DNA from: Rhizomucor pusillus
Taxonomy: Eukaryota; Mucoromycota; Mucoromycetes; Mucorales; Lichtheimiaceae
Direction of reading: 5' to 3'
DNA: 64,000 bases
Assembly (NCBI GenBank): GCA_900175165.2
Contig: FWWN02000610.1
Location: forward strand, 1-64,000
The stretch's first letter is position 1, and every line of letters starts with the position of its first letter. Positions 49,135 through 61,524 of this stretch are shown in pieces. The notes under the pieces were generated by a model that was not told the origin of the DNA, did not search any database, and saw only the letters and a list, made by a program, of their open reading frames with translations. The position numbers and the translations under genes were made by a program.

Positions 49135-50370
49135 TTAGTTATCAGTCTCCATGGGTGCTACATCACCGCGGTCAATCTCGGTGTTATTATCCTCTCTAGA
49201 ATTTTCTGCAGCTATTGATTCTGCGGCAGAGCGGCCAGATGCGCCTCCGCGACGAGATCTAGTCTCGTCACCAAGTAGATCCAAGTATCTCTGCAGAGCT
49301 TCATCCTCGATAATATGGAAGTCCTTGTCTTTACCGACGATACCGAGCGATGTGTTTTGAATGGTAAGTTCCTTATCTTGCTGCAAAGTGTCTCTCAATG
49401 CTAACAATCCATGTCGTACGAGTTCGTCAAGAGAAGCTATATACAAAAGGACACGGCGGTCAGCAAATTCTCACTTTTTTCATTCCATTCATTTAGCAAT
49501 AGCGTACCATCTGCAAAAGATTCATAATGTTTCTCGAGGTATGTTTTTGCAGATTGTGAGCGTGCACCAATTGACATGGCATAGTACTCGAAGGCGGTAC
49601 CCGAAGGAGAGCATTCAAACAAATGAGGTCCAGTTTCCTGTCCAATAATTCCATTTTAGTTCCATATATATATATATATATATATCTCGTTTCCTGCTCA
49701 TGTTATTGCATACATCGTAACCGATAACCAATAATCCTACGCCGTAGGGTCGACGACCGTACTGCTGGGTGTTGATTTGAGCCTCTATCAATTTCCTCAT
49801 TAGCAAACACTAGCCTTCCCTTTTTTGATTTTGAATTCCAAAGTCTTACTGTCTGCAATGGTCGAAACGATTCTTTGCACAGGAAGTGGTCTGTCGTACA
49901 GCATTTTCGATTTCATGGCTTCGTTTCGCATAAAGTTGCTGCAATAACCAAAACATTAACCATGCCATTCAGAGACTGTTGCAGCTTACTCCTACTACGT
50001 ACCTAAGCACACGTGCGTCAGACGTCAGGCCGGCAATGGCGATACCCATATGCTCATCGATCTTGATGAGTTTCTTTTGGTAGGAAGCAAGTTCGCCTGA
50101 AGAACGCTGCAGCGTCGTGTCAGTGACCTTTCGTGCCTGCAACCTGTTTCTTAAATGTCTCCAACCTTAAGACCGAGAAGAATCGCGTAGTCTTTGCTTC
50201 TCAAGCCAATGGCGGCCGAGCCTTGTTTCACTGCTTCTGCGGCATACTCGACCTGGTGAAGTCGACCTTGCGGTGACCAAGTGGAAACATCGTTGTCGTA
50301 TTGATTTCGGAACTGGCAGAATCGTTAGACTTTGCAACTAACAAGGTACAGCGTGGACCAACTTTACCAT
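49135..50370 (-). CDS. PRE5: 20S proteasome alpha subunit (PSMA1 / PRE5)
   Basis: Seven exons (50368-50370, 50166-50312, 50003-50106, 49850-49938, 49714-49784, 49508-49637, 49135-49436) give 281 residues. The first coding exon is again only the ATG, followed by GTAAAG. The sequence then reads [70 protein letters not shown] and [13 protein letters not shown], matching the alpha-6 (yeast Pre5, human PSMA1) subunit, including the conserved alpha-ring N-terminal gate. The C-terminal tail is acidic ([19 protein letters not shown]) and longer than in yeast. The donor of exon 2 (GTTGGA) is atypical. Confidence 0.94.
49664..49685. repeat. (AT)n microsatellite in PRE5 intron
   Basis: Eleven or so AT units inside the intron at 49638-49713. 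Confidence 0.9.
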
Positions 50371-51320
50371 GTCTAACGTAAAAGTTACAAGTGGTCCTGA
50401 ACAGAAAAGGGTGCAGTTACGGCAGTTTGAAAGAGGACGCGTCAGCTCCGCTTTCCATTGGCAAGACAGTCCGCTTGAATTTCCAAGCAAAAATCAGAAG
50501 TGCACAAATCTTATTAAAAAAAGGACCTCATAAAATCTGCCTTTTATGGTACTCCCTCCTTCCTCTTAGACGTAGAACACTAATCCGTCTAGACTTGAGA
50601 TGGTTTTCCTCTTGTTATTGGCTCTTTTTTCCAAAAAATGACTTTGGAAGCACTTTTTTCTGAGGTTGTAGCGATTGGAGGAGTGAGTGGAGGGCCGATT
50701 TTTTTTATAGAAAACTATAGTTAATTAATTTATACACCTTCCACATGCGTTGGATGGAAGAGTGTTTAACACGACGTGGGCTACAAAATTAGTGTTCACT
50801 TTTGGAGTTTGGCAGACAGAACAGACACCAATCTAAGGAACTGGACTTTGATTCAGCATCTGTGTTCCCGAAATGGCCAGACCCCGATCATCACTTTGGA
50901 TACAATGTTGAATTCCAATCCTATGGACGAATTCTATACATTCTACTCAATTATTTGTAGTCTGCTTCACTGCTCAGTTTGGATCGATGATTAACGAATG
51001 ACCCGTTACATCCAGACTCTGTAAAGAAGGATGTTTTCTCTGGCGTATGTCATACTACTATGTATGTTTGCTTACATCCATTAGCATATCCATATACACA
51101 ATCCATTATTCATCGGCATACAGTCATAAAAAAAGAATATTTCTCCGTGCATCTTTGTTGATGTTATCAATCTAACGAAGTCTGAACTTTGGACTCTCAT
51201 CATCAAAATCAAAGTTCAATTTTCGAAACACTGTATTTTCATGTATGTATCAGCTGGTAAGTTGACAACATCAAGGGTCCATTCTATTATACAAGCATCT
51301 GTCCACGAAAGCATTGCATA
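50371..51320. other. Intergenic between PRE5 and Fanzor-like pseudogene
   Basis: Holds the PRE5 promoter. No other gene was recognised. A left boundary of the mobile element, if one exists, would be expected here, but no inverted repeat was identified by eye. Confidence 0.4.
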
Positions 51321-54300
51321 ATGGCGGGCATTGAACAGAAAAGTATACCTTGTCTCACACGCAAGTGTGTCCTTTCTTCGTCGTTTTCATCCAGAAATGA
51401 ACAAAGCAAGATATCATACCAAACAAGCACCAACTACAGGCGAAATTCCATTCCCAAGATTACGTGATCAATCCACAACTTCGAAGAAGAATGTCATCCA
51501 GGCAGTCGAAATTGACCAAGATTTGCTTATCGCCAATCTTAAACAAGTCTTTGACAAAATTGTACGTGGATCAATCCGGAAACTCAAGAATAGTCCATCA
51601 GAACTTCCAGGAGATGAAAGTGAATGGCTCAAAATGATAAACGAGATCGAAAAGGAGGTGACTCAAAAGAAAGCTGAATTTCTGGCTTTGAAGCAACTGC
51701 CAGCTGGCCATACGGCACATCGAGAAAGAAGCTTATCAAGTTGTCTCCCTCCCGGCTCGACCGCTGGAAAAGTTTCCTGAACTCGAATTTTGACAGAATC
51801 AACAAAGATGTGGAGATACAGTGGAGCAGCATAGATGATGAAAAGGAAGATAAGAAGAATACGGAGGCCGAGAACAACGATGATAATGATGGTAGCAATT
51901 ATGGAATAACAAGCGTGCCTTTAAGCAGTGTATTACGCCCTGGCTTACCGGAAGATTACATTGAAATTTTCGAGGAAACGCTTGGCTCGACGCAAGAGCT
52001 GATATCAGATGACATCGCCAATCTGTCCGCTGTGATACGCGCGACAATGCTGGAATTTGTTGCGAAAAATGGCACACAATTCGGTCTTACGCAGATCATC
52101 CCGGATCATGCACTCAGAGACACATCGATGCTCGAGCAGGATAAATATATATCCCAGAATACGTCTTTAGTTGGAGCCGCAGACACAGTGCTTTTCGATC
52201 AACAACATATTGAAAGTTTGCATTCTATCTACTCGGGAAGAATGGCTGCAACTGTACAGCAACGGGCATTAGGCAGCATCGATTGTGACTATTACATCCC
52301 TGATTTCTATTATTTGCCGTCTGCGCCAGCGGGATTGTCTCAAACGACGAACAAGGCTGTGCATCAATACTGCACAAATTTGGAGCAGATGTGGGCGGAT
52401 AATAAGCTGCTATCAAGATCAGCGGAATACGTATGCGGATTTTGTTACGATTGCACCTGGCTTTCAAACGAGAAGCACACTATAAAGAATTGGTTTCTAG
52501 GAAAGCCAAGGAAAAACAAGAACGCAAAATCAAGGTGGATAGCGCAGCCATCCGGAATTTTCAGCGAAATCGTCTTCGCGAAGAGAAAAAGTACTTGCAG
52601 AACGAAAATCGTATCGTTCAAGCCAAGGATAGCGACGAAGAAGAAAAGTGGTCATCGCGACGATATAAATGTCAGCAACGGATACATGCAATTAATGGAA
52701 ATTGGCAAAAAAGGTTGAAGAATCAAGCTCAAGATAGAAAGGTAAGCTTGCATCTGAGTACATTCAAACACCCATATTTATGATGAGTATGATATGATAT
52801 CTTCTCTTCCAGAACTTGCAAAGCGACACTAATGAAGCAGACAATGATGATGACACGGTATGTAGTAGGCAATCTATGTAATGATAACAGATGCAGTTCT
52901 AAGGCAGACAGCGTTTAGATCAGGACAGTATCAAGGCTGCTGCGCGATGGTATAGAAGAAGAAGCATTGTTGAGATTTTGGAAGAGTGTAAAGAGGAGGA
53001 TTCTCCTGACAAAGATACTCCTGGCATTGATGAGGAGCAAGACGGCCAAAAAAGTTATGCAGAGCCAAGTCGAAAACGATTGAATCGCTTAAAAGACATT
53101 TCCAAGAGTCTTATTTTCTCAACTACAGTCGGCAATGATGTTACCGAACAACATATACCGAAACTTGCTCCAATGACTTTGAACTCCAGTCCCAAGAGAT
53201 TCAAGCTGTAAAAACCATCGTCAACTTGCTACGACCTTTCGTTCGAGAGTCAAATGGAAAAAAGCACTGATCGATTGCTGATGCACTTCCCTTCGTTGTC
53301 TTTGCCAATACGGTGCTAACAATCTGTGGATATCAAGAATTCACGACGCAAATATCGCCATTAGTGTCGGCAGGAAGAATCTAATCATTGACGCTCGACG
53401 CAACATCGATATATGAAATGTTCATTTGAAACGCAGACCGTTTCAATCTGTGCACATATAGCGGAGAAGAAATCACAAATATCAGAAAAGCCCGCGAGAA
53501 CAAGGAACTGATGATGGGTGCGTTTCTCGATATTGATAAAATGAAGAAGATTTGTAATGAATCGGGTCTTATATTCCAAAATCGTGCCTTATTGACATCT
53601 TTCGGCATCATCCGATTGCTGGGCAAACGAAAACATGAAAAGCAAGCATGTGCGACATACAAAACCCAAATCTCACAGAGACAAGACAACGACAACATCA
53701 ACATCGAAGCACTGAAGAAGATTGCAGAGCTCGAGGCGGCTTACAAATTACAACAAAAGGAGCGGAAACGTAGTATCAAAGCGTACGAAGAAGCCAAATC
53801 AAGTCTTGGAACAGAGAGTTTAGATATACTACGAGATCTACGTTTGAAGCGAGCGCAAGCAATTACAGATGCGGAAAACACAGCTACAAGGTTGAAAGAT
53901 ATGAGGATGATGTTATACAACATTACCAGAAGTTTAAAGAAGAAAGCTACTGGACGGGATCAAGAGAAAGCTGAAAATACGAACACGCTGCCTACTTTGC
54001 GACATCACGCTTGCGAGGAATCTCCGTCTAATATCGATATATTTGTGCTAGAGAAGTAAGCTTTCGACGCCGGCAAGACTCTCGGGTACAGTGGCACAGA
54101 TTATGGCTTACGCACAATGTCTACGACTGTCGCTATGACTCAAGAGAAATTACAGTACCAGATATCTCTTTACAACAGATTCGCAGCACTTGATGATACA
54201 GAACTTGATGGAAGCATGGCTCCGGATACAACTGCGGAGTCACTCGATACAAACGATGGCGAAAACTTCATTGCATATGTAGCGACATCCAGATTCAATT

Positions 54301-55092
54301 GTATCACAGCGGCACAGATAAACGAAAAGTCTCTTTGCAATAAACACACGAGGCTGCGGCAAAAACGAAAATCGAAAAACCAAGCCGTTCGAGATGCTGA
54401 AAAGCGGATCGGAGAAAAGTCAATACAGAAGGCAACGGCAGGAAAAGATGTTGCCATTGCACACGGAGTAAGCAAGTCCCTTCTCTATTTCGACATAACT
54501 TAACTAAAGTGTTCTTAGGTTGCATGCGAGTCGAGAGAAGCTTTGAGGTCTTTTTATCAATCATCGAGAGCAAAGAAAGAAAAACGAAGTCAGGAGATTG
54601 TACATAAAAAGCAATACTGGAAACAACAAAGCCGTTGCAGTCATGTGTATCGGAAATCAAGGCACTTGCGTAGGCAGTCGAATCAAAGGGCATGCTCGGC
54701 GAGGCGGAAAGAAGCTGCGAAGGCAGCATAGCTAGTACGCGGTCGTTGCATTGGCGGACGAGTTTCGGAGCTCGAGGACGTGTCCGTTCTGCTTGGGTAC
54801 TGCCATCCGTCCAAAATGCAAGAAAAAGATCAAAGGTACCTACAAAATGGTCTCCGTGAACGACTCGTCAGTTTGCATGAATCCCGCCTGTATCTCCTAT
54901 CGAGAACATCAAAATACGCAAAACCGAGACGAGCTCGCATCAATCTGCATAGCCATAGCAGGATATACTTCGCTGCAAGGTTATACAATGCAACCTTTCA
55001 ATCGCTATGCAGCCACTTCCAAGCTGCCAACGAAAAATACAGCACTTGAACCACCTGGTAATGAAGGAGGAAGAATTATTACCAGACACTAG
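51321..55092 (+). pseudogene. Fanzor-like (TnpB-related) nuclease pseudogene
   Basis: A long broken gene on the plus strand. The N-terminal part (51331-52740) is basic and coiled (KKNVIQAVEIDQDLL; RINKDVEIQW; GISSVPLSSVLRPGLPEDYI-like text), with frameshifts near 51715, 51745 and 52430. The middle (53190-53980) has KTIVNLLRPF and a coiled coil (ELEAAYKLQQKERKR), with stops at 53268-53270, 53382-53384 and 53427-53429. The C-terminal third has a candidate RuvC-I motif (GYSGTDYGLRTMST, 54083-54124), an intron at 54469-54519, GSRIKGHARRGGKK, a stop at 54733-54735, and then ADEFRSSRTCPFC (possible RuvC-II Glu plus zinc ribbon). It continues with SVCMNPACIS (second Cys pair) and NRDELASICIAIAG (RuvC-III Asp). 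Zinc ribbon between RuvC-II and RuvC-III is the TnpB/Fanzor layout. Fanzors are eukaryotic RNA-guided nucleases carried by transposons. This copy cannot make a full protein. Confidence 0.65.
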
Positions 55093-55344
55093 GTACTTAC
55101 AATGATATTATAGGTGGTGTGGCGACGGCATCTGCAGACGTGCAGGATGACCAGCGTTAGCTAGTCCCTTTACTTGGTGTAAAAATACAATATATTTGGG
55201 TTTTTAACTATGTGGAATGAAACTGAAGCAAATTACGAACAATCAATATGTACAACAAAGCAACACTTATAATATAACAGGGAGAGGAGGGTGAAGTAGG
55301 TATACCATTTTGCGTATCCGTGTGTGCAGTGGAAACTGTGATGT

Positions 55345-57712
55345 TTAAATGTCGATGTAACGTGACAAATCTAGAGGATCGTTGTCGTTCATCAACTCTT
55401 GGAGCATAAGCTCCATACGGCTGATTTGCTCCGCCAACGGAGGATTTGCTGGCGATCTGGTAATCTGTGTGCGGATCAAGTCAATAAATCCTTCCAAAGT
55501 CCTGAGTACTTTGTTATGGACGTGTGGTGCGATAAAATCGGGCTGAGAGCGTGCGCATCGGGCGATTCGATACAGGACATCGGCTGCATCCAGCGCAACA
55601 CGCAAGTTGATAAGACACACCGACAAGACATGGACCTGCATGTAACGGAACAACTTTAGCGTGATAGCCGCCGCCCGTATAGCAATATCGACGAGTGATG
55701 GATCTGTTTCCTTGAGTTCATGCAATGCTGCCATGACCGTCTGCAGATACTCTTCGTCCGTGCCTTCAAAGTCGATCTTTTTCCTCATCTTCATGATCTT
55801 CTTGACCCGTCTCTGCCACTTCTCTTCTCTCCGCATCTTCAGATCAAGATCCTGAGCCTCAGAAGGATCTACACTCCGGTACGGGCATTTGGATATGTAT
55901 GATTTTGCAAAGATCAAGTATTCACTGTAGACTCGAATAGTTGTCAAGAGAGGTGCTACGCTAGCAATACAGTCGTTCTTTATGATGCTGTTCATGACGT
56001 CTTCATCGATCGAATCATCCAAGAGAGGTATGGACAAGCGATAGATTGGATCTAACTTGTTGTACCAAGCTTTCATAACAAGTTCCAGTGAGTGTCCAAA
56101 AGTTCCCATCAGTTTGGGTATGTCAGCTGTCTGGAAATTGCTGACAACTTTGTGTGCTTCGTGGCGCAGGTCACGTATATGGATATTCGTCTGTATATAA
56201 ATCTCCTCCAACGGTGAATCGCCTTCAATGGGTTTCATCATCAAATTGCCAGGCATAAGAGAGTTGAACATCTTTTTGTATTCATGCGCTCTTGTTTCCG
56301 CTTCTTTGTCATCATCTTCATACTTTGCTTTGTCAAGTAAAAGGAAGAGCAGCAAATGCCGTATCTGATAAAGAGCCTGGAGTGCACGGACGAATACTTC
56401 GCGTTTACCGACAAACATAGGCTCTTGAAGCTGCTCCTCTGTTGGTTCTGCATACATTGGTTCCAGAATATGAAACAGACGCTCAGCCATATCCGCATAT
56501 TTTTGACTCTGTTTCGCATCCGATTGTCGAAATTTAAGGTAAGCCAAAAAGATATACGCCAAGAAAATCTCCAGATCAGCCTCATCAAACCGTTCGCATA
56601 ATTCTTGTCGCGCGCGCTCGTAGTAATATTTGCTGTAGCCAACACATGCATTTACTGGTACCGTACGAAAAATATGCTCGCAAGGTAGAGAGCAGATCAC
56701 AGCGCAAAGTGCCAGAGTAGCTGGGGAGAATCTCGCCTTTCCATCGTCAACGTACAGTTTCATAAATGTGGGCCGATGCACCATGATCTGTACAAGATGC
56801 TGACAGTTCCAGTATATGTCCAGAAGTGACAGTGTTGTAAGCGATTCATCGATGACCTGTATCGTTTCATTCTCTCCACGGAAGCTGAGGAATGGTGCAA
56901 ACTTGACATACGTTTTGTAGCGCGAGCCATTGTAGCGCTTCCACATGAGGATGCGCATCAGCTTTGCGATTGAACTTTCTTCAGTGTGGTTGCCAAACAT
57001 GCTTGGTACTTTGTTGCTGAATTCGAGAGTCTTTACGATTTTCTGTAGTTCCTGCAGTAGCTCTGTATGCGTGCGAATGTTCGTCTTTATACATAGGCTG
57101 TTCTTCGTGACCGTCAGTTCCCAGCTTGGTTCATTGCTGCTGCGATCGATTTGCATGCTAGCAGAATAGCCTTGTTCGTTATCCAAAAGCATGTGGCGAC
57201 CGTCTGCATCGTCCGAATCATTGGAGGAGGTCGAAGAGGATGAGGACTCTTCGTGAGGTCCCGGTGTAGAGTAGTACGCATCACTCGAGTGGCTACTTAA
57301 GCCCCCAGATGTTGCAGGCGATAAATGGTCGTTTACGCTGAACTGGATCTGCGGTCTGATGAAATGGGAGACTTCCTGCTCCATACCCGCCAATTGTTCT
57401 CGAAGTGTATCGATTTCCTCGTAAAGCGCCTGCTTCTGGAGATACTGTAAATACTCCTCATCCTTCGGCGACTTGGTAACAGAGTAAACACACTTCAGAT
57501 TGAACTTTTCGCACCTGTACCAAGTTTGTAAGTATACTTCCTAAACAAAGATAATCTATACAGCTTCGAGAGCTTACCGTTGACAGGGCAGATCACCAGT
57601 GCATCTTCTCTTGTGTTCCCGGCACTCTGCAAGAATATGTCAGCAAAAGCAGGCGAAAGAGCAATCATGACTAGAGAATTGATTTACCATTGCAAGGTGT
57701 CCTTTTGTTCAT
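55345..57712 (-). CDS. Zn2Cys6 fungal transcription factor
   Basis: Exons 57688-57712, 57578-57626 and 55345-57514 give 747 residues. The zinc cluster is spread over all three exons: PCNECREHKRRCTGDLPC then QRCEKFNLKCVY, spacing C-x2-C-x6-C-x5-C-x2-C-x6-C, a perfect GAL4-type fit. A coiled dimerisation segment follows (EEYLQYLQKQALYEEIDTLR), then a Ser/Asp-rich linker, then the fungal regulator middle homology region (for example LLDIYWNCQHLVQIMVHRPT and the helix ATLALCAVICSLP). Nuclear, sequence-specific; the layout resembles XlnR/CUTINASE-type regulators but no target can be assigned. Its promoter is shared with ERV1. Confidence 0.88.
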
Positions 57713-58059
57713 TTGAAACAACCGATTTTAAGTAGGAAGAGACTACTGCAGAAAAGAAGAAAGAGTCCGGGAAAGAAATCCGCAGCAATTTTTCTGGAGT
57801 TCATTGGTATTGTCCTAAAAGCTGCCTTCGTCCTATCAGGCCCTTCTACTGACATTGGTTAATCAATGAATTGTACGACTATATTCGTGGTAATATCTGT
57901 CATTCTTCCAAGCTGGAATACGCAGTTTCCAGGTACTTGGGCTTTCTTTTTGCATGGAACGGCAAAACTTTGCCGAGCCGAACGGGTGGCATCAATGGGT
58001 GTCATGTCCGACGATTTTCTCGTCGTCCCTCTCTCTATCTCTCGCCCTCGCCACAGCAC
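57713..58059. promoter_or_regulatory. Shared divergent promoter, zinc-cluster gene / ERV1
   Basis: The 347 bases between opposite start codons must contain both promoters. No specific site was recognised. Confidence 0.5.
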
Positions 58060-58723
58060 ATGTCCGCTGCAGCAGCTGAAGGAAACACATCGATTGCGAT
58101 CGATCCTGTCACTGGCAAACATGTGCCCATGAAGGACGGCAGACCCTGCAGAGTATGCACGGATTTCAAGACATGGTCTCGCTTAGAGAAGGAGAAGAGC
58201 AAAAAAGAAAAGACTGAGGAAAAAACTTCGTCGTCGTCGACTGCGCAGGCAGCAGCGGCCGCTTCGACGGCAGCAACTTCGACAGTTTCTGCTGAGAAAG
58301 CAGAAGAGGAATGGCGAAAGAAGAACTGCCCAGTGGACGTGGAGCAGCTGGGAAATGCTACCTGGACACTGTTGCATACCATGGCAGCTTATTATCCTGA
58401 CAGACCTGCGCCTTCACAGATGGAAAGCATGAAGACATTTATCAATTCATTTGCAGAGCATTATCCATGCTGGTATTGCAAGGTAGGTGCGTATATATGC
58501 TAGCATCATTGCTCTTTTTCTCAACATACTTTGGACATAACAGGAGGATTTCAAAAAGTCTATAGAGAAAGAACCCGTCCAAGTGGGAAGTAGAAAGAAA
58601 CTGAGCGAATGGTTATGCCGACGCCATAATGAAGTCAATGCTAAGCTTGGAAAAGAACAGTTTGACTGCACCAAAGTGTTTGAGAGATGGCTGAATGGCC
58701 CTCCAGATGGCCGTTGTGATTAG
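58060..58723 (+). CDS. ERV1: FAD-linked sulfhydryl oxidase ERV1
   Basis: Exons 58060-58482 and 58544-58723 give 200 residues. It oxidises the import receptor Mia40 in the mitochondrial intermembrane space and passes electrons to cytochrome c. Visible are an N-terminal shuttle CxxC (GRPCRVCTDFK), an Ala/Thr/Ser-rich linker, the FAD-binding core NATWTLLHTMAAYYPDRP, the active CxxC (HYPCWYCKEDF) split by the intron, and CRRHNEVNAKLGKEQFDC (C-x16-C structural pair). The start at 58060 was chosen as the first ATG; an upstream frame without ATG extends further. TIM8, a substrate class of this pathway, lies 3 kb downstream. Confidence 0.95.
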
Positions 58724-58934
58724 ACATAGAAAAACGAGGCATGATAGAATTGTATAATATACTTTTAGTACCATTGTTTGCATTATTGCTTTGCAATGCT
58801 TACTAATCAGCATGCATAGCTTGATAGACATCTAAGAATTTCTGTTCACTGCATGACTGCGCTGTGAATTTGTGTAATATGATTTGTTATTATGTTTATG
58901 CATTGGATATGTATATGTATCATATAAGGATGCT

Positions 58935-60804
58935 CTACTGTACATTGCTATCGATCGCAAGCTTTTCTTGCAGATACTTTGCAATGTCTTGCTGCATGTT
59001 AGGTGTAACTAGCATGGATTGCCTTGCTTTAACTGAATCTGCATATTGCCGCAATTCCTTGATGACGCCTTCGCAGAATGCTTCAATGATTTGTTTGAGC
59101 TATTAGGCATCTGATTAGCATAGTGAAATATACATTTTCCTTTGGTTGCAACCCACCGAGTTTAAGCCTTGATCTGTTTTCCTTGCGATCTCAGCAGGAT
59201 CGAAGCTCTTGAATGTGAGATCAAATCTGAAGCTGCAAGCGCTGTACGGCATAGTCGCTGTGAGTAAGTGATATTGGACGGAAGAAGATAATCAAAGATG
59301 TTGCTTACGCTGCAAAGAATCGCAAGTTTTCAATGGCACGGTATGTTCGGCGGGTATCACTGTGAATTTTGTTGATAAAGCCAAAAGGTCTCCGAGAGCG
59401 CTTGACAATGTTGTTGTATGCGTGGCAGAGCACGATGCCATCTCTAAATATAGCGCAGCGAAGCATGGCTTACATGAGTCAACTGCGCAGTAGCTGTGGT
59501 TATCTTAGATGCTTACGCTAGATGTTTCAGAAACGCATCCTCTTCTTGATGGGGGTCAGGTATGTCGTCGGTGCCGGATGGTCTATTCTCGTTGAGAAGA
59601 GCATGGTATCTGCCTATGAAGCCACTTCACCAGACTGAGCTTAGCATATGCATGTCAGCAGGCGCTGAAAAAGATGCAGCTCTCACCTAAATTATCGTCA
59701 ACAAATGAGCCTCTTTCGAGCCACACCGGTATTCCGTGCGTTGGTTTCTCGTCTTCTTTTGATATCTGTCGGACTGCTGTCTTTGCCAGCAACGATTTAA
59801 TTTCAGGAGAATACACTGCTGGTGGACTGCCAATGTGGTGCGGCGGATTGAAGGCACATTTTTCAATTATCTGCAGATACTCGTGTATTGCTTGCCTTTC
59901 CTTCTCCAGCATGCCGAAGTCCGAAGTCCGGTAGGTGTGTTCTCCATGCTCGTCTGTATCCTCTCGGAACCGATGCTCCAGTACTTTGAGAGCGTCCAGA
60001 AGATCGAGTGTTGCTCGGCGCACCTGCCGCATAGCATTGTCTGATAAGTCGTGGCGCTGATAAACGTAATTCTTTACAGAATTGATCATTTTTGTAACGG
60101 AATCCAGCAGCGGCAGAATCTGAAACCCGTCATCTGACTCGTTACTGGTCTGGCTACCTTGGCTGCTGTAACTCGGGTGCTCCCTGGGCCCCGTCACCAT
60201 CGCCCACTGTGTCAACATGTTTTGTATATCACCAAAGCACAAGTCCAGCAATACATCCAAGTCGGTTTCCACATCTAAATCTTTCCAACTTGGAGGTGGT
60301 GCCTGAGGTGTCGGTAGTTGATCGAGTTCGTCCGGTTCTTCCGAAACTGTATCTCGCTTGAAACCAAGCATTCCAACTCTGCAAGGTCGCTTCACTTAGC
60401 CGCCACTAATACCATCACCTGTTGTATTTCATGTCTTGTGCTTACTTGTTGACTTTGAGGTCTTTGTTTGCGTAGAACTGCTGCAGCCGTTCAATGGAGC
60501 CGAGTGTCAGAACAGAGGATCGTCTCTTTGCTTATTTTTATACTTTGGAGTTAGCAGGATTCTACGACCGATACAGCTGGCTGATATTACCAGAAGATGC
60601 GAATCCTTTGGTCTGGATCCCATTGATAGGTTTCAAGTATCTTCTGCCGAGCGGACTCGTTGCCCGGACTATATTATCCGGTAAAGGAGAGGAGGCTCTG
60701 GAGCTGCTGGAGTCAGGGAAACCATAGTCTTCGTCAATAATATCTGAAGGTGCTGGGCTGAAAGTGCGACTGTCTGGTGAGGACTCAAGTGGGTGCTGTG
60801 ACAT
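58935..60804 (-). CDS. Conserved fungal protein with CH-like C-terminus, unknown role
   Basis: Seven exons on the minus strand (60591-60804, 60446-60530, 59687-60378, 59517-59613, 59309-59443, 59157-59241, 58935-59099), all in phase, give 490 residues. The N-terminus is Ser/Pro-rich and acidic (SDIIDEDYGFPDSSSS). Next comes SVLTLGSIERLQQFYANKDL, which looks like a conserved anchor motif. The middle is helical (LLDSVTKMINSVKNYVYQRH). The C-terminal 160 residues contain EEDAFLKHLADGIVLCHAYN and RPFGFINKIHSD, reminiscent of a calponin-homology start (DGIVLC), then helices to the end. I do not recognise the family with certainty. The good splice phasing across seven exons strongly supports a real gene. 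Confidence 0.65.
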
Positions 60805-61524
60805 TGCAACAAGTTCGAGATGGCAGCTTGAGAACAAAGAGCACAAAAAAGCTGGCTGGAGAACACAGCTTCTGTTACATTTGCCTCGTGGCCCTGAAAA
60901 TTGAAGGTTGCACAAGCTGTCTTGACACGCACTGCGAGATCGCCACGAGGACTTACAGTATAGCCCTGTCCCCCACCGCAGCTGCACTGGCTTGGATGGC
61001 ACAATGCTACTGCCAGACGCAACTAGCTTCATTTAGCTATCACATGTTGAAGAAATAAAGCAATCCAGAAAAACATAATGAATTATTTCTAGTTACTCCA
61101 AGCGTCGCTTTGCGTTTTGCTCGTTGAGAACCTGTTTGAGAATAGTTTTTCTAAGAAGCCCATTGATATATGGAAACATTTTACACGATACTACTTCGCA
61201 TGCAAGCAATATCCACCAAAACTTGGAAATATTCATACGTGACCTTTCAAGTAGAATGAATCAGATTGATGCAGGGATGAAAAGAACTCAATAAAAAGGA
61301 TGCATATAGCATTTTCCGCCTATATCACTCTGTCATACGCAAAATCCACACTGCGAAGAACATCATCGTCACTTGCAAACATGCCACGAATCCTTGCAGT
61401 CATATGCAATGTCATCCATCGAACAGAAGCAAATACCATTTGACAACCGTGGTCTCAGTGTCGCATATGATTTTCCTTCATTCTATGCAAAATATACATG
61501 TATATGGGTTGGTTCTCATGTTTT
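60805..61524. other. Intergenic between unknown gene and TIM8
   Basis: About 720 bases holding the promoter of the unknown minus-strand gene and the 3' flank of TIM8. No gene recognised. Confidence 0.5.
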
